Shown here: piece by piece, positions 1 through 8,319 of the stretch
Layout of the letters: each line of letters begins with the position of its first letter
Numbering within the stretch: the first letter of the stretch is position 1
Made by a program: the position numbers and the translations under genes
Notes under the pieces: generated by a model
Databases searched by the model: none
Told to the model about the DNA's origin: nothing
Seen by the model: the letters and a program-made list of their open reading frames with translations, nothing else
Assembly (NCBI RefSeq): GCF_000021985.1
Contig: NC_011901.1
Location: forward strand, 62,001-126,000
Source: Thioalkalivibrio sulfidiphilus HL-EbGr7
Lineage (GTDB): Bacteria; Pseudomonadota; Gammaproteobacteria; Ectothiorhodospirales; Ectothiorhodospiraceae
Direction: 5' to 3'
DNA: 64,000 nucleotides

Positions 1-1388
1 TGTATGCGGGGGTGATCGTTGCGCTGGTGGCCCTGGCCTCCGTGATCGCGCTGTCCATCGACAGCCGATTCCTTTACATGCTGGTCTATGTCTGGTTCGG
101 CGTGATCTACGGTCTGTTCCTCCAGTATGGCCGCTTCTGCATGGCCTCCGCAGTCCGTGACCTGTTCGCGGTCGGCGTGCCGCGCATGGCCGTGGGCGTA
201 ATGATCGCCGTGGCCTTGTACTCCCTGACTGCCGCGGCCGTGACCATGGCCGGTTTCAGTACCTTCCATGCGCACCCGTTGGGATGGCACATCATCATCG
301 GCGGCGCCATCTTCGGTTTCGGCATCATCTTTACCGGCGGCTGCGCTTCCTCATCCCTGTACAAGAGCGGTGAAGGCAACGTCGGATCCATGCTGGTGCT
401 GGTGAGCATCTCCTTCTCCCAGGCCATCTTCGTGGCCAGCGACTGGTTCAGCGGGCTGGTGCCCGAATCCTGGACCCAGTCCGCCCTGGAGAAGGGCATG
501 CCGGAGGAGTTGACCATCACCTCCACCTGGTTCGACCAGTTCATGGCCGGTTACATCTGGGATCTGCAGGGCGGCACGGTGGCCGAGATGATGGGCCGCG
601 AGGGCACCTTCTTCGGCATCTTCGTGGGCAATGCCCTGCTGGGCGCGATCCTGCCGACCTTCGCGATTCTGGTGTTCCTGTACATCGTGGCCTATCGCAA
701 GGGCTACATGCGCCGCGCGAAGATCCAGAACCCCGCGTTCGGGGATCACATGCGCGGCATGTGGAGCATGTTCACCTCCTCCAAGAACACCGCGCTGGCC
801 GGCCTGGGCATCGGTATCTTCGCGGGTCTGCAGATGTGGACCACCGGCGCCCTGCGCGACTACTACGGTATCTTCAACTTCGGCGAGATGCTGGAGGACA
901 TGGGCTACTACACCGGTATCTCCATCCAGGGCACCGTGTTCGATCCGGGTTACTGGTACATCACCACCCAGGAAGCGCAGTGGGGTGGCTGGGTGCTGAA
1001 CAAGCTCGGCGTGGACAACATGAGCAACATCTTCTTCGGGCTGGAGAATGGCCTGCCCAACCCGCTGCTCAATGCCCCCGGCATGATGTCCATCGGCATC
1101 ATCCTGGGTGCCGCGATGCTGGCCAACATCAACCGCGAGTTCAAGTGGAAGCTGCCCAGCATGGAGACGGCGATCTTCGCCATCGTGGGCGGCACGCTGA
1201 TGGGCATCGGTGCCCGCGTGGGCATGGGTTGCAACGTGGGCGCCTTCTTCGCCGCGGTGACCAATGGCGACCTGACCGGCTGGATCTTCCTGTTCGGCAT
1301 GGCCCTGGGCGGTTACCTGGGCGTGAAGGCCTTCACCTGGTGGATGGAGTGGCGTGCGTCCCGCAGCAACGACGAGTTCGCCCTTTGA
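1..1388 (+). CDS. YeeE/YedE-family sulfur-compound transporter (5' end outside window)
   Basis: This is a multi-spanning inner-membrane protein of the YeeE/YedE (DUF395) family, whose members import thiosulfate or related sulfur species. The frame is open to base 3, so the GTG at 12 is probably internal and the 5' end is cut by the window edge. Two family signature loops are visible: a Gly-Cys segment (GGCASS near residue 112) and a second one near the C-terminus (GARVGMGCNVGAFF). About ten hydrophobic segments are present. It lies 78 bp upstream of a tusA-like gene, the usual partnership in which TusA takes sulfur from the transported substrate. The exact substrate cannot be read from sequence. 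Confidence 0.88.
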   Translation, partial: YAGVIVALVALASVIALSIDSRFLYMLVYVWFGVIYGLFLQYGRFCMASAVRDLFAVGVPRMAVGVMIAVALYSLTAAAVTMAGFSTFHAHPLGWHIIIGGAIFGFGIIFTGGCASSSLYKSGEGNVGSMLVLVSISFSQAIFVASDWFSGLVPESWTQSALEKGMPEELTITSTWFDQFMAGYIWDLQGGTVAEMMGREGTFFGIFVGNALLGAILPTFAILVFLYIVAYRKGYMRRAKIQNPAFGDHMRGMWSMFTSSKNTALAGLGIGIFAGLQMWTTGALRDYYGIFNFGEMLEDMGYYTGISIQGTVFDPGYWYITTQEAQWGGWVLNKLGVDNMSNIFFGLENGLPNPLLNAPGMMSIGIILGAAMLANINREFKWKLPSMETAIFAIVGGTLMGIGARVGMGCNVGAFFAAVTNGDLTGWIFLFGMALGGYLGVKAFTWWMEWRASRSNDEFAL

Positions 1389-1466
1389 TTGAAGTGCACC
1401 GGGGCCGGGCGCCTGCCCGGCCCCAATGACAAATGACAGTTGGCATACCAACGGGAGGATGCTTCC

Positions 1467-1718
1467 ATGGCAATGAAATTCGAGAAATCGGGCGATGGCG
1501 CCTACATGCTCAACGTGACGGGCTACACCTGCCCGCACCCGCAGATGTACACCAAGAAGGCCCTGCAGAAGATCGAGTCGGGTTCGGTGCTTACCCTGGT
1601 GTTCGACAACCCCTCGTCCGGGGAGTCCATCATCTCCATGTGTGAAAGCGAAGGTAACGAGCTGTTCGAACGCAGCGATTCGGGCGGCACCTTCACCTGG
1701 AAGATCCGCAAGGGGTAA
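1467..1718 (+). CDS. tusA: TusA/SirA-like sulfur-carrier protein
   Basis: A small cytoplasmic sulfur carrier of the TusA family (83 aa). The N-terminal YTCPHPQM carries the family CPxP motif, whose first Cys accepts sulfane sulfur as a persulfide. The ATG at 1467 is chosen because a GGGAGG Shine-Dalgarno lies about 10 bases upstream; an in-frame ATG at 1440 has no such site. The gene sits between a YeeE/YedE transporter and three small genes, so it probably relays imported sulfur rather than serving tRNA thiolation. The substrate and acceptor are inferred. Confidence 0.88.
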   Translation: MAMKFEKSGDGAYMLNVTGYTCPHPQMYTKKALQKIESGSVLTLVFDNPSSGESIISMCESEGNELFERSDSGGTFTWKIRKG

Positions 1719-1721
1719 GAC

Positions 1722-2033
1722 ATGCAGCTTGGAATCGTGGTAGTCGATGATCGCTGCGCGCCGCACGCGATCGGCCTGCTCAAGGCGGCCCAGGCGCGTG
1801 ACTGGACCAGCCGATGTTTCCTCACGGACCGCGGCGTGTTCCTGCTCAAGGACCCGGAGTTCCGTGGCCTGCTTGACGAGGGCAAGACCCATTTCTCCAT
1901 CTGCGAGCTGAGCATCGAGCGCTACGCGGACGACGGGGTTTCGGTGCATGAGCTCGAGGACAAGATCGTTGTCGGGGGCCAGTATCAGAATGCGGAGCTG
2001 GTGCACAACAGCGATCAGGTGCTGGTTTTCTAG
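1722..2033 (+). CDS. DsrE-like small protein
   Basis: A 103-aa protein starting three bases after the tusA stop, hence translated from the same message. The beta-alpha pattern (LGIVVVDDRCAP at the N-terminus, then a helix and SICELSIERYADDG) is consistent with a DsrE/TusD-type fold, a family that moves sulfur between cysteines. Candidate active cysteines are Cys12, Cys36 and the Cys of the SICELS segment. The DsrE assignment is structural pattern recognition, not a close match, so the molecular function remains tentative. Confidence 0.6.
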   Translation: MQLGIVVVDDRCAPHAIGLLKAAQARDWTSRCFLTDRGVFLLKDPEFRGLLDEGKTHFSICELSIERYADDGVSVHELEDKIVVGGQYQNAELVHNSDQVLVF

Positions 2034-2042
2034 GAGAACGAG

Positions 2043-2309
2043 ATGAGTAATGGCGTAAAGCAGATCCTGGTCGTGGCCGGTGATGACAAGGTGGAAGCCC
2101 TGCGCATGGCCACGGGCCTGACCTTGCTGGATGATGCGGTGCGGGTCGCCGTGCTCGGCGATCTGGATGAGACGGCGGACGATGTCCAGTTGCAGCTGGA
2201 ATCGCTCGAGTTTGCCGATGTGCCGGTGGAGCGTCTGGGCAACGGCCCGGAGAGCTACAAGGCCCTGGCGGGGATGATGATCCAATCCGATACGGTGTTC
2301 ATGGTATGA
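2043..2309 (+). CDS. small conserved protein of sulfur operon, no cysteine
   Basis: An 88-aa protein with a GAGAACGAG ribosome-binding region just before its ATG. The N-terminal ILVVAGDD and central VAVLGDLDE suggest an alpha/beta fold similar to DsrE/F proteins, but it has no cysteine at all, so it cannot carry a persulfide itself. It could be a structural subunit pairing with the preceding gene, as in heteromeric DsrEFH/TusBCD rings. That is inference from context only. Its stop overlaps the next start. Confidence 0.5.
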   Translation: MSNGVKQILVVAGDDKVEALRMATGLTLLDDAVRVAVLGDLDETADDVQLQLESLEFADVPVERLGNGPESYKALAGMMIQSDTVFMV

Positions 2310-2503
2310 GTCAGTCCATTTGCAAGATCCTGTTTCTCAAGATGCCGGGTGCCGGTGATGAACTCTCCGGTGGGGTGGTCGCAAACCTGCCGGCGGACAG
2401 CGTGCACCATGAGTTCATGGAGGTCTCGTCAGGGCAGTACGAGGCCATTCTCGACCGACTGGAGGCGGGGGTGCTGCCGGTCGTACTGAAAGCCCCAAGG
2501 TGA
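2306..2503 (+). CDS. hypothetical 65-aa protein, end of sulfur operon
   Basis: A very short protein whose ATG overlaps the preceding stop in an ATGA arrangement, which argues for real, coupled translation. It has a single cysteine near the N-terminus (SQSICKILFLK). I do not recognise a family. Together with the two genes before it, it forms a set of three tiny proteins following tusA, comparable in number and position to DsrEFH. A strong terminator follows at 2670-2706. Confidence 0.5.
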   Translation: MSQSICKILFLKMPGAGDELSGGVVANLPADSVHHEFMEVSSGQYEAILDRLEAGVLPVVLKAPR

Positions 2504-2669
2504 TTGGCAGGGATGCCATGTAGTGACCAGCCGGTTTTTCGGTGCCCTCCGGCTGGGTATTCATGCGCGGTCCCGATGCAGGGGGTCGTTTCCCAGGGCG
2601 GCGTTCTGCATATGCCAGCCGGGATCCCGCGCCAGGCACCGATGCGTGTATTTGGTGTGAGGCCTTGAG

Positions 2670-2706
2670 CCGGGACTTCAGCTTGTCTGAACTCCCGGTT
2701 TTTTTT
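2670..2706 (+). terminator. Rho-independent terminator of the sulfur operon
   Basis: CCGGGA/TCCCGG outer stem and TTCAG/CTGAA inner stem separated by one C-C mismatch, loop CTTGT, followed by eight T. It closes the yeeE-tusA operon and insulates it from the sigma-54-type promoter downstream. The remainder of the 2503-2750 gap shows nothing else I recognise. Confidence 0.85.
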
Positions 2707-2753
2707 GGCCCGACGGGCAGCACAGAGCGTGTGAGCGTCGTGGGTGATGGACG

Positions 2754-2796
2754 GTTGCAGATTGCAGACCAATGCAACGGATTCTTAATCTGCAAC
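2754..2796. promoter_or_regulatory. candidate enhancer (UAS) for a sigma-54 activator
   Basis: A perfect 10-bp inverted repeat, GTTGCAGATT (2754-2763) and AATCTGCAAC (2787-2796), with centres 33 bp apart, about three helical turns. Between them TTGCA-N6-TGCAA (2762-2777) repeats the half-site. The array is centred roughly 100 bp upstream of the predicted start of the sigma-54 promoter at 2852, the usual distance for a bacterial enhancer-binding protein. The NtrC-type regulator at 9840 is the obvious candidate ligand (inference). Confidence 0.55.
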
Positions 2797-2851
2797 GAGG
2801 CCAGACTGGTGAGAGTTATTTAATCTACTGATTGTATTGATTATTCGTGGC

Positions 2852-2867
2852 TGGCACGCAAAGTGCT
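2852..2867 (+). promoter_or_regulatory. candidate sigma-54 (-24/-12) promoter
   Basis: TGGCACG-N4-GTGCT matches the -24/-12 consensus (TGGCACG-N4-TTGCW) with the invariant GG and GC ten bases apart; only the first T of the -12 box deviates. The predicted start near 2878 would give a leader of about 150 nt before the rhodanese lipoprotein start at 3031. The presence of an NtrC-type activator in the same cluster supports the call. Confidence 0.65.
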
Positions 2868-3030
2868 GAATGTTTGGTTGCTAAGACTGTCAAGCAGCAG
2901 ACCTGGACCACAGGCAGAGGATCTGTCTGAAGTCCTCGGTCAGACAAGAGTGAAGTCACAAGGCGACGCACTGTCCATCGGGGGGAGACCGGATGCCGGT
3001 GCCAGAACAACATTTGGAGGGGTTCCAGCA

Positions 3031-4521
3031 ATGCGACAAGTAACAGGTAATTCAGCCCTGGCGCGGGCGCGCGGATCGGTGGCGTTTGCCGCCGTCCTGA
3101 GTTTGGCGCTGGCCGGTTGTGGCGGTGGCGAAAGCAGCAGTGGAGGCAATCTGGCGGCAGCGAACATCAACACGCCGGCGCAGATCGCTCAGGTATCCGC
3201 GGATGACTACAACGAGAACGTCAACGGTCTGATTACGGGTGCCACGCTCAGCCGCTGGATCAACGACTGGGAGAATGAACGACCCGAAGGTGTGACCGGG
3301 CGTCTCATCATTCTGCAGAATGCTGCCGGTGGTGCTGGTGCCGAGTATGTGCGACCCGTGCCCGGGCAGGTCTTTACCTACCAGGTGCCTAATTCCGAAC
3401 TGATCCAGACCCGGGACAACGGTGTCACCGTGACTGTCAGCGTGGTGCCGGACGGCCCCTCCATGGATGCCTTCCTGAAGAAATACAACATCGATCCTCG
3501 TAAGGACATGATCGTCTGTGCGATGGGCGGCGCGAGCAATCCCCTTGCCATGAACCAGGGCCGTTGCTGGTACATGTTCCGCTACTGGGGTGTGGACAAG
3601 CGCAACCTGGCGCTGCTCAATGGCGGCAACAGCTGGAACCTGTCCAGTGGTCAGATGCTGCCGGGTGATTTCTCCGCGACCGCGTCCACGCCGCCGAACA
3701 CCGGTACGGCCTCGGTGCGCGATCTGCCCGCCGACAACACGGCCCTGCAGGCCAGCATTGCGGAGATGATCGCGATCGCCACGCCGACCCCGCAGAACAA
3801 CACCCGAAATGGCGTGTTCGTGTGGGATGCGCGCAGCCTGTCGCAGTACAGCGCAGGCGAGGCACGGGAGATGGGTGAGCAGGGGTGTGCGGATGCCTAC
3901 TGTGGCCCTGTCGCTGACTACATGACCACCTTCCAGAACCGTGCCGCACGCCAGGGTCATCCCCACGGTACCCTGCAGCTGCAGTACACCCATATGCTGG
4001 TGCCGGGCGAAGGCTACCGTTACAAGGACAAGGCGGAACTGGAGGCCTATCTGAGCGGCGAGGCGGATGCCAATGGCATGCGGTTCGTGGACTACACCTA
4101 TCAGGCCGTGGGCGTGGGCAACGCCTACCAGCCGGGTGACACCATGTACGTCTACTGCGAGACCACCTTCCGGGCCATGATCACCGGTGTGGTGTCTGCG
4201 GTCGTCCTGGGCCTGCCGACCCGCTTCTACGACGGCGCCATGACGGAGTGGAACTCGTTGTCCAACATCGTGACCGACCAGGGCACGCCGATCCTTCCGG
4301 CCGACTCTCCGTGGCGCACCGACCTGGCAGATGTTTCCTTCTTCCGGGCAGCAGCGTCTTCGGATCTGGTCGGCTCCCGTGAGATCTCCAATCCCTATGG
4401 CGATCGCACTGACGCGCACATCCGCGCTGATCGCTTGTACAAGTTCGGTACGGCCACGCCTGGTGGTGGAAGCGGCGGTGGTGGCGGTGTCGCACCCCCG
4501 GCCAATCCCTGTGGAGGTTAA
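3031..4521 (+). CDS. double-rhodanese outer-envelope lipoprotein (ExtH-like)
   Basis: A 496-aa lipoprotein with two rhodanese-type domains. The ATG at 3031 follows GGAGGGG by seven bases and opens a signal peptide ending in the lipobox LAGC (lipidated Cys30). The first domain (about 60-240) has a Cys in VCAMGG but not a canonical active loop. The second (about 255-430) has the VWDAR strand and the active-site loop YCETTFRA with Cys376, typical of a working sulfurtransferase. The C-terminus is a Gly-rich tail with a final Cys. It is first behind a sigma-54-type promoter and followed by a terminator, then by multiheme cytochromes and a beta-barrel. Rhodanese lipoproteins in such surroundings resemble Geobacter ExtH. 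Substrate unknown; sulfane sulfur or selenite are possibilities. Confidence 0.82.
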   Translation: MRQVTGNSALARARGSVAFAAVLSLALAGCGGGESSSGGNLAAANINTPAQIAQVSADDYNENVNGLITGATLSRWINDWENERPEGVTGRLIILQNAAGGAGAEYVRPVPGQVFTYQVPNSELIQTRDNGVTVTVSVVPDGPSMDAFLKKYNIDPRKDMIVCAMGGASNPLAMNQGRCWYMFRYWGVDKRNLALLNGGNSWNLSSGQMLPGDFSATASTPPNTGTASVRDLPADNTALQASIAEMIAIATPTPQNNTRNGVFVWDARSLSQYSAGEAREMGEQGCADAYCGPVADYMTTFQNRAARQGHPHGTLQLQYTHMLVPGEGYRYKDKAELEAYLSGEADANGMRFVDYTYQAVGVGNAYQPGDTMYVYCETTFRAMITGVVSAVVLGLPTRFYDGAMTEWNSLSNIVTDQGTPILPADSPWRTDLADVSFFRAAASSDLVGSREISNPYGDRTDAHIRADRLYKFGTATPGGGSGGGGGVAPPANPCGG

Positions 4522-4543
4522 CGAGCATACCCTCCTTCCCTTT

Positions 4544-4569
4544 GAGCCCGCTTCTGCGGGCTCTTTTCT
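4544..4569 (+). terminator. Rho-independent terminator after rhodanese gene
   Basis: Stem GAGCCCGC/GCGGGCTC with a four-base loop followed by a T-rich stretch. It lies between the rhodanese gene and the cytochrome genes, so the latter either rely on read-through or have their own promoter. Confidence 0.8.
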
Positions 4570-4603
4570 TTGCGGCCGGGCTGCGTGGGTATGCCTGAAA
4601 CCC

Positions 4604-4609
4604 TATAAT
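4604..4609 (+). promoter_or_regulatory. possible -10 box upstream of pentaheme cytochrome
   Basis: A perfect TATAAT in the 250-bp gap after the terminator. The hexamer 17 bp upstream (CTGCGT) is a poor -35, so this is only a weak housekeeping-promoter candidate for the cytochrome-porin genes. Confidence 0.3.
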
Positions 4610-4776
4610 CAACCTGCGTCGTCCATGGAAGTCACACCTCATCGCGACAGAGTTTTGACCCCGTACGCCATGGACGCGCGGCGGATGAATTCAACATCGA
4701 GGCACGAGCATCCGCCACGGGCACCGGAACGGCCCGGGAGCCGGAAGGCTGCGCCCGCCAACCCCGTGTGTCGATC

Positions 4777-6081
4777 ATGAAAAGTCGTACCGCCTATCGT
4801 TTGCTCGCTGCCGTGGCCATCCTCGGGCTGCTGACGCTCGTGGCCCTGCCGTTTCTCTCCCTGGAGAACGGTGGCCAAGGGCGGGTCGCCGGCACGGACG
4901 GTGATTTTCTGGATCAACACTGGGCCTTCCCCCTGGCGCCCCAGGGCGCACCGCCCCATGACTTCAGCTTCAACGAGGCATCCCTGGATGCGCGCAGCTG
5001 CGCCCAGTGCCATGCCAGCCAGTTCGAGGACTGGAAGACCAGCCGCCACAGCCAGACCATGAACGCGGGCATCCGCTGGCAATTCCATGTCTTCAGCCAG
5101 GCGGAATCCAACAAGTGCATGGACTGTCATTCGCCCCTGGCGGAACAGAAGGCGCTGGTGGCGCGGGAGCTGGGCTGGCCCAACGCGCCGGCCGCGGCAC
5201 CACCGGATCACATTCCCTCCGGTCTGCACCACCAGGGGCTGACCTGCGCCGCCTGCCATGTACGGGGCCATCAGCGCTTCGGTCCGGAACATCGACTGGG
5301 GCTCTCCGGCGATGAGCCCGGGCTGCCCCATGGTGGGTTCCATCCCAGGCCCGCCTTCAGTGACAGCCGCTTCTGTGCCGCCTGCCACCAGTTCCCGGAG
5401 GACGGGCCGAAACTCAATGGCAAGCTGCGTCAGGACACCTACAACGAATGGCTGCGATCCCGCTTCGCGGAACAAGGGGTGAGTTGCCAGAACTGTCACA
5501 TGCCAGACCGCAGGCACCTGTGGCGCGGCATTACCGACCCGGACACGGTGCGCAGCGCCATGGCCATCGATCTGCACGGCGCGCCCGGAAGCGGCGATGT
5601 CATGGAGCTGACCTTGCGCATCGCCAACGTGGGTGCCGGGCATCATTTCCCCGCCTACATGGTGCCGAGGATCGATGTTTACCTGGAGTTGCTGGACCCT
5701 GACAGCAATGTGCGGGCGCGGGTGATCCATCACGTGATCCAGTGGCGTGCCAGTGTGGATCTCACGCAGGAGGAATTCGATACACGCCTGCCGGCGGGCG
5801 AGTCGGTGAGCCTCGATGGACGCATTCGCATGCCGAATGAGCCCGGCTGGAGCCTGGGGCTGCGTCTCGAGGTGGCACCCAAGGAGCATTATGAACGCAT
5901 GTACCAGGACATGATGCGCCAGGCGGATCGCATGGACCCCATGACCCTCGACCTGCTGCGCATCGCGATTTTCGAGGCGCGCCAATCCCGCTATCGGGCG
6001 GTCCAGGAACGCTTGTCGCTGGATGAGCCTGTCAGCCTGACCCTGCGCTATACGCCCATGGTTTCCCTGAGCAAGGACTGA
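4777..6081 (+). CDS. pentaheme c-type cytochrome
   Basis: A 434-aa exported cytochrome with five CxxCH haem-binding motifs: CAQCH (Cys75), CMDCH (114), CAACH (157), CAACH (200) and CQNCH (237). The N-terminus (residues 1-27) is a hydrophobic signal or anchor. The spacing and the DARSCAQCHASQFEDW start resemble cytochrome c554-type proteins; the C-terminal half (about 255-434) has no haem and looks like a beta-rich domain. ATG 4777 is preferred over the GTG nine bases upstream, but no clear Shine-Dalgarno decides. It should carry electrons through the periplasm or at the outer membrane for the barrel encoded downstream. A five-haem cytochrome is also part of the Geobacter ExtHIJKL set. Confidence 0.85.
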   Translation: MKSRTAYRLLAAVAILGLLTLVALPFLSLENGGQGRVAGTDGDFLDQHWAFPLAPQGAPPHDFSFNEASLDARSCAQCHASQFEDWKTSRHSQTMNAGIRWQFHVFSQAESNKCMDCHSPLAEQKALVARELGWPNAPAAAPPDHIPSGLHHQGLTCAACHVRGHQRFGPEHRLGLSGDEPGLPHGGFHPRPAFSDSRFCAACHQFPEDGPKLNGKLRQDTYNEWLRSRFAEQGVSCQNCHMPDRRHLWRGITDPDTVRSAMAIDLHGAPGSGDVMELTLRIANVGAGHHFPAYMVPRIDVYLELLDPDSNVRARVIHHVIQWRASVDLTQEEFDTRLPAGESVSLDGRIRMPNEPGWSLGLRLEVAPKEHYERMYQDMMRQADRMDPMTLDLLRIAIFEARQSRYRAVQERLSLDEPVSLTLRYTPMVSLSKD

Positions 6082-6187
6082 GCCTCGGCAATTGCATTTT
6101 GAGGTCGCCGAGGTGCTGCTGCGTTATATGCAATCGAGTTTGTAGGGGTTCTGTTTGTAAGTAATTGAGTTGTAGGAATAAATAACT

Positions 6188-6484
6188 ATGGCACGGTTCC
6201 TGTATGCCAAGACGAGAGACGACATGCGAGGCAACGCGATGAGACTCATGATCCTGCTGGCGACGTCACTGCTGATGTTCCCGGCAATGGCCCAGGCAGA
6301 TGGCCGGACGCAAGACCGGGGAGCCGAGGCCACACAGGCTGAAAATGTCACTGAGGCGCCTCAGCGAAGGGGTCGTCTGAGGTTTCGCGATGGGCCCGTC
6401 TGCATGTGTTCACAAGGCATGAGTGAGGAGGATATCCAGCGTGCCGAGAGGGAGCGTCGTGAACAAGCCGGTCGCAGGAACTGA
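6188..6484 (+). CDS. small secreted protein of the cytochrome cluster
   Basis: A small protein with a signal peptide (MRLMILLATSLLMFPAMAQA). The start may be ATG 6188 (AGGA ten bases upstream) or ATG 6239, which places the signal sequence right at the N-terminus. The mature part is about 60 residues, charged, with a CMC motif (GPVCMCSQGMSEED) that could bind metal or form a disulfide. I do not recognise a family. Its place between two multiheme cytochrome genes parallels the short periplasmic protein of Geobacter ext clusters, but no sequence relation is claimed. The gap before it (6082-6187) has inverted ATTGCAT/ATGCAAT half-sites similar to those at 2754-2796. Confidence 0.6.
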   Translation: MARFLYAKTRDDMRGNAMRLMILLATSLLMFPAMAQADGRTQDRGAEATQAENVTEAPQRRGRLRFRDGPVCMCSQGMSEEDIQRAERERREQAGRRN

Positions 6485-6555
6485 GCAGGTGTAGTCAAGC
6501 AGGACATTGAAGACGAACAAACGAAGCAATCAGAACAGATGAGACGGAGGGGTAG

Positions 6556-7089
6556 ATGATGGGTAACAAAAAACAGCGCAAGGGCTTTCTGGGTCGCGTC
6601 CTCGGCAGGTTGGGTGTGGGAGGCATGGCTGCGGTGTTCTCGCTGGTGGCCGTGGTTGGTTGGGCGGCGTTGACCGTCGAGAGCCTCACCTATGATCCGC
6701 ACAAGAACATGATCAGCCTCGACCAGAAGGACTGGGGCGCCGAGGTGTTTGACGCGATCCATGACAACGTGATCGCCCAGGGTCTGGTGCGTCCCGCCAA
6801 CGCCTGTGGCCTGGGGGCCTCTTCCTGCTTCCGCTGCCACAACGGCCGCCGTGCTCCCGAGCCCACCACGGATCCCATCGCCGCCCCGTGGCATACCGAT
6901 CATGCGCGGGTCAACAACTCCTGCGCAGGCTGTCACAGCGGCAATCCGCGCCTGATGCGTGAAGAGATGGCCCATCAGAACCTGATCTCCAAGCCGCTGA
7001 ATTCGCCCAGCGAAAGCTGCGCAAGCTGCCATCGCAGCGCCTCGGAGCTGGAGGGTTTCCTGGATCGCTACCTGGCAGTCCAGCAGTAA
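6556..7089 (+). CDS. membrane-anchored triheme c-type cytochrome
   Basis: A 177-aa protein with a single N-terminal membrane anchor (about residues 20-42) and three CxxCH motifs: CFRCH (Cys91), CAGCH (123) and CASCH (155). Additional His residues (WHTDHAR) could serve as distal ligands. An AGACGGAGG-like ribosome-binding site precedes the ATG. It is the likely electron link between the inner membrane quinone pool and the pentaheme cytochrome, similar in role though not in sequence signature to NapC/CymA proteins. The porin gene follows after 34 bp. Confidence 0.83.
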   Translation: MMGNKKQRKGFLGRVLGRLGVGGMAAVFSLVAVVGWAALTVESLTYDPHKNMISLDQKDWGAEVFDAIHDNVIAQGLVRPANACGLGASSCFRCHNGRRAPEPTTDPIAAPWHTDHARVNNSCAGCHSGNPRLMREEMAHQNLISKPLNSPSESCASCHRSASELEGFLDRYLAVQQ

Positions 7090-7123
7090 GGCCAAAAACA
7101 ACAACTCTCAGGGGGATGACCCA

Positions 7124-8314
7124 ATGCAAATCGGAAAGCTCGTGCAAGGCTTCAAGCCCAAGCGCCTGACCACCGCGCTGGCAATGATGGCAATCGCTGC
7201 TGGCCCCGCCGCCGTGCAGGCGGGGCCGACCATCATGTACGGCGACGAGGGTTTCCTGACCCTCAACTATGAACTGCAGATCTGGTCCCAGTATCGTGAC
7301 TTCCGTTCCGCGGAAAACGATGGCGATTCCTACGATACGTTCCTGCGTCGCAATCGCATCACCGTGCTCGGCCAGTACAACGACTACGTGGGTTTCTATG
7401 CACAGCTGGAGGCCGGCAACGACAGTCGCTACGGCAATGACGAGCGTCCGGTGTACTACCGGGATGCCTACATCACCTTCGACTGGGACGACTCTCTGCG
7501 CTTCATCGTTGGTCGCTTCAAGAACACCTTCAGCCGCGAGAACCTGGAGGCCTGTCTTGAACCCCTCACCCTGGACCGGGGCATCATCTCCTACACGCCG
7601 TTTGGCGGCACCCGGGATACGGGTATAGCGATGTGGGGCAACCTGGCCGATGCCAGGGTCCAGTACCGGCTGATGGTGTCGGACGGCCGGGAGGGTGACA
7701 ACGTACCCAGCGACACCCCGAGGATCACCGCCCGTGCCCACTACAGCTTCTTTGATCCTGAGTTCTCCTATGGCTATCGGGGTACCTATCTCGGCACCCA
7801 GCGGGTGCTGACCATCGGCGCGGCCTACGACTACCAGGCCGATGCCGTGTACGGCAACCTGCCCGGCAGAACCGACAAGCAGGATTACTCGGCCTGGACG
7901 GTGGACCTGTTCTATGAACAGCCGCTGGAGGCAGGCACCCTGACCCTGTCCGGCGCCTACTTCGACTACAGCGTGAACGGGGCGCTCAAGGGAGACGAGC
8001 TTCTGGTTGACAATACCGTCACGCCGACGGCCGAGATGACCGGATATTACGTCAAGGCGGGCTGGCTGTTCCCGCAGCGCATAGGCATCGGCCGTCTGCA
8101 GGTGTTTGCCAGGCATGAGGCGTCCGATTATGATCGCAATGATGATTTCTTTGATCAGACGATCAATGCCGTCGGCGCCAACTACTACCTGGACGGCCAG
8201 CAGCTCAAGCTGACCTTCGAGTACGCGGACGTGAGCTTCGATGCGCAGCATCCCACGATCAATTCCCTGCGCGATCACAAGCAGGCGACCCTGGGGTTCC
8301 AGCTGCTGTTCTGA
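7124..8314 (+). CDS. outer-membrane beta-barrel porin (OprP/O-like; ExtI-like candidate)
   Basis: A 396-aa outer-membrane protein. A signal peptide ends at VQAG (about residue 36); the mature protein is a run of amphipathic beta-strands and ends in aromatic-terminated GFQLLF, the classic barrel C-terminal signature. The pattern (YGDEGFLTLNYELQIWSQYR, then VGRFKNTFSRE) is that of phosphate-selective porin O/P family proteins. The ribosome-binding site is CAGGGGGA. Encoded directly after the triheme cytochrome, it could house the pentaheme cytochrome as a porin-cytochrome conduit or admit an oxyanion substrate. Confidence 0.82.
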   Translation: MQIGKLVQGFKPKRLTTALAMMAIAAGPAAVQAGPTIMYGDEGFLTLNYELQIWSQYRDFRSAENDGDSYDTFLRRNRITVLGQYNDYVGFYAQLEAGNDSRYGNDERPVYYRDAYITFDWDDSLRFIVGRFKNTFSRENLEACLEPLTLDRGIISYTPFGGTRDTGIAMWGNLADARVQYRLMVSDGREGDNVPSDTPRITARAHYSFFDPEFSYGYRGTYLGTQRVLTIGAAYDYQADAVYGNLPGRTDKQDYSAWTVDLFYEQPLEAGTLTLSGAYFDYSVNGALKGDELLVDNTVTPTAEMTGYYVKAGWLFPQRIGIGRLQVFARHEASDYDRNDDFFDQTINAVGANYYLDGQQLKLTFEYADVSFDAQHPTINSLRDHKQATLGFQLLF

Positions 8315-8319
8315 CCTGA

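Noticed and set aside
2542-2823. 93-codon open frame between the sulfur operon and the rhodanese gene
   Set aside because: It runs through the terminator and the candidate enhancer, and has no recognisable start signal or family.
2863-3030. Longer N-terminus for the rhodanese lipoprotein starting at 2863
   Set aside because: It would overlap the -12 promoter box and bury the signal peptide; ATG 3031 has a strong ribosome-binding site and begins the signal sequence.
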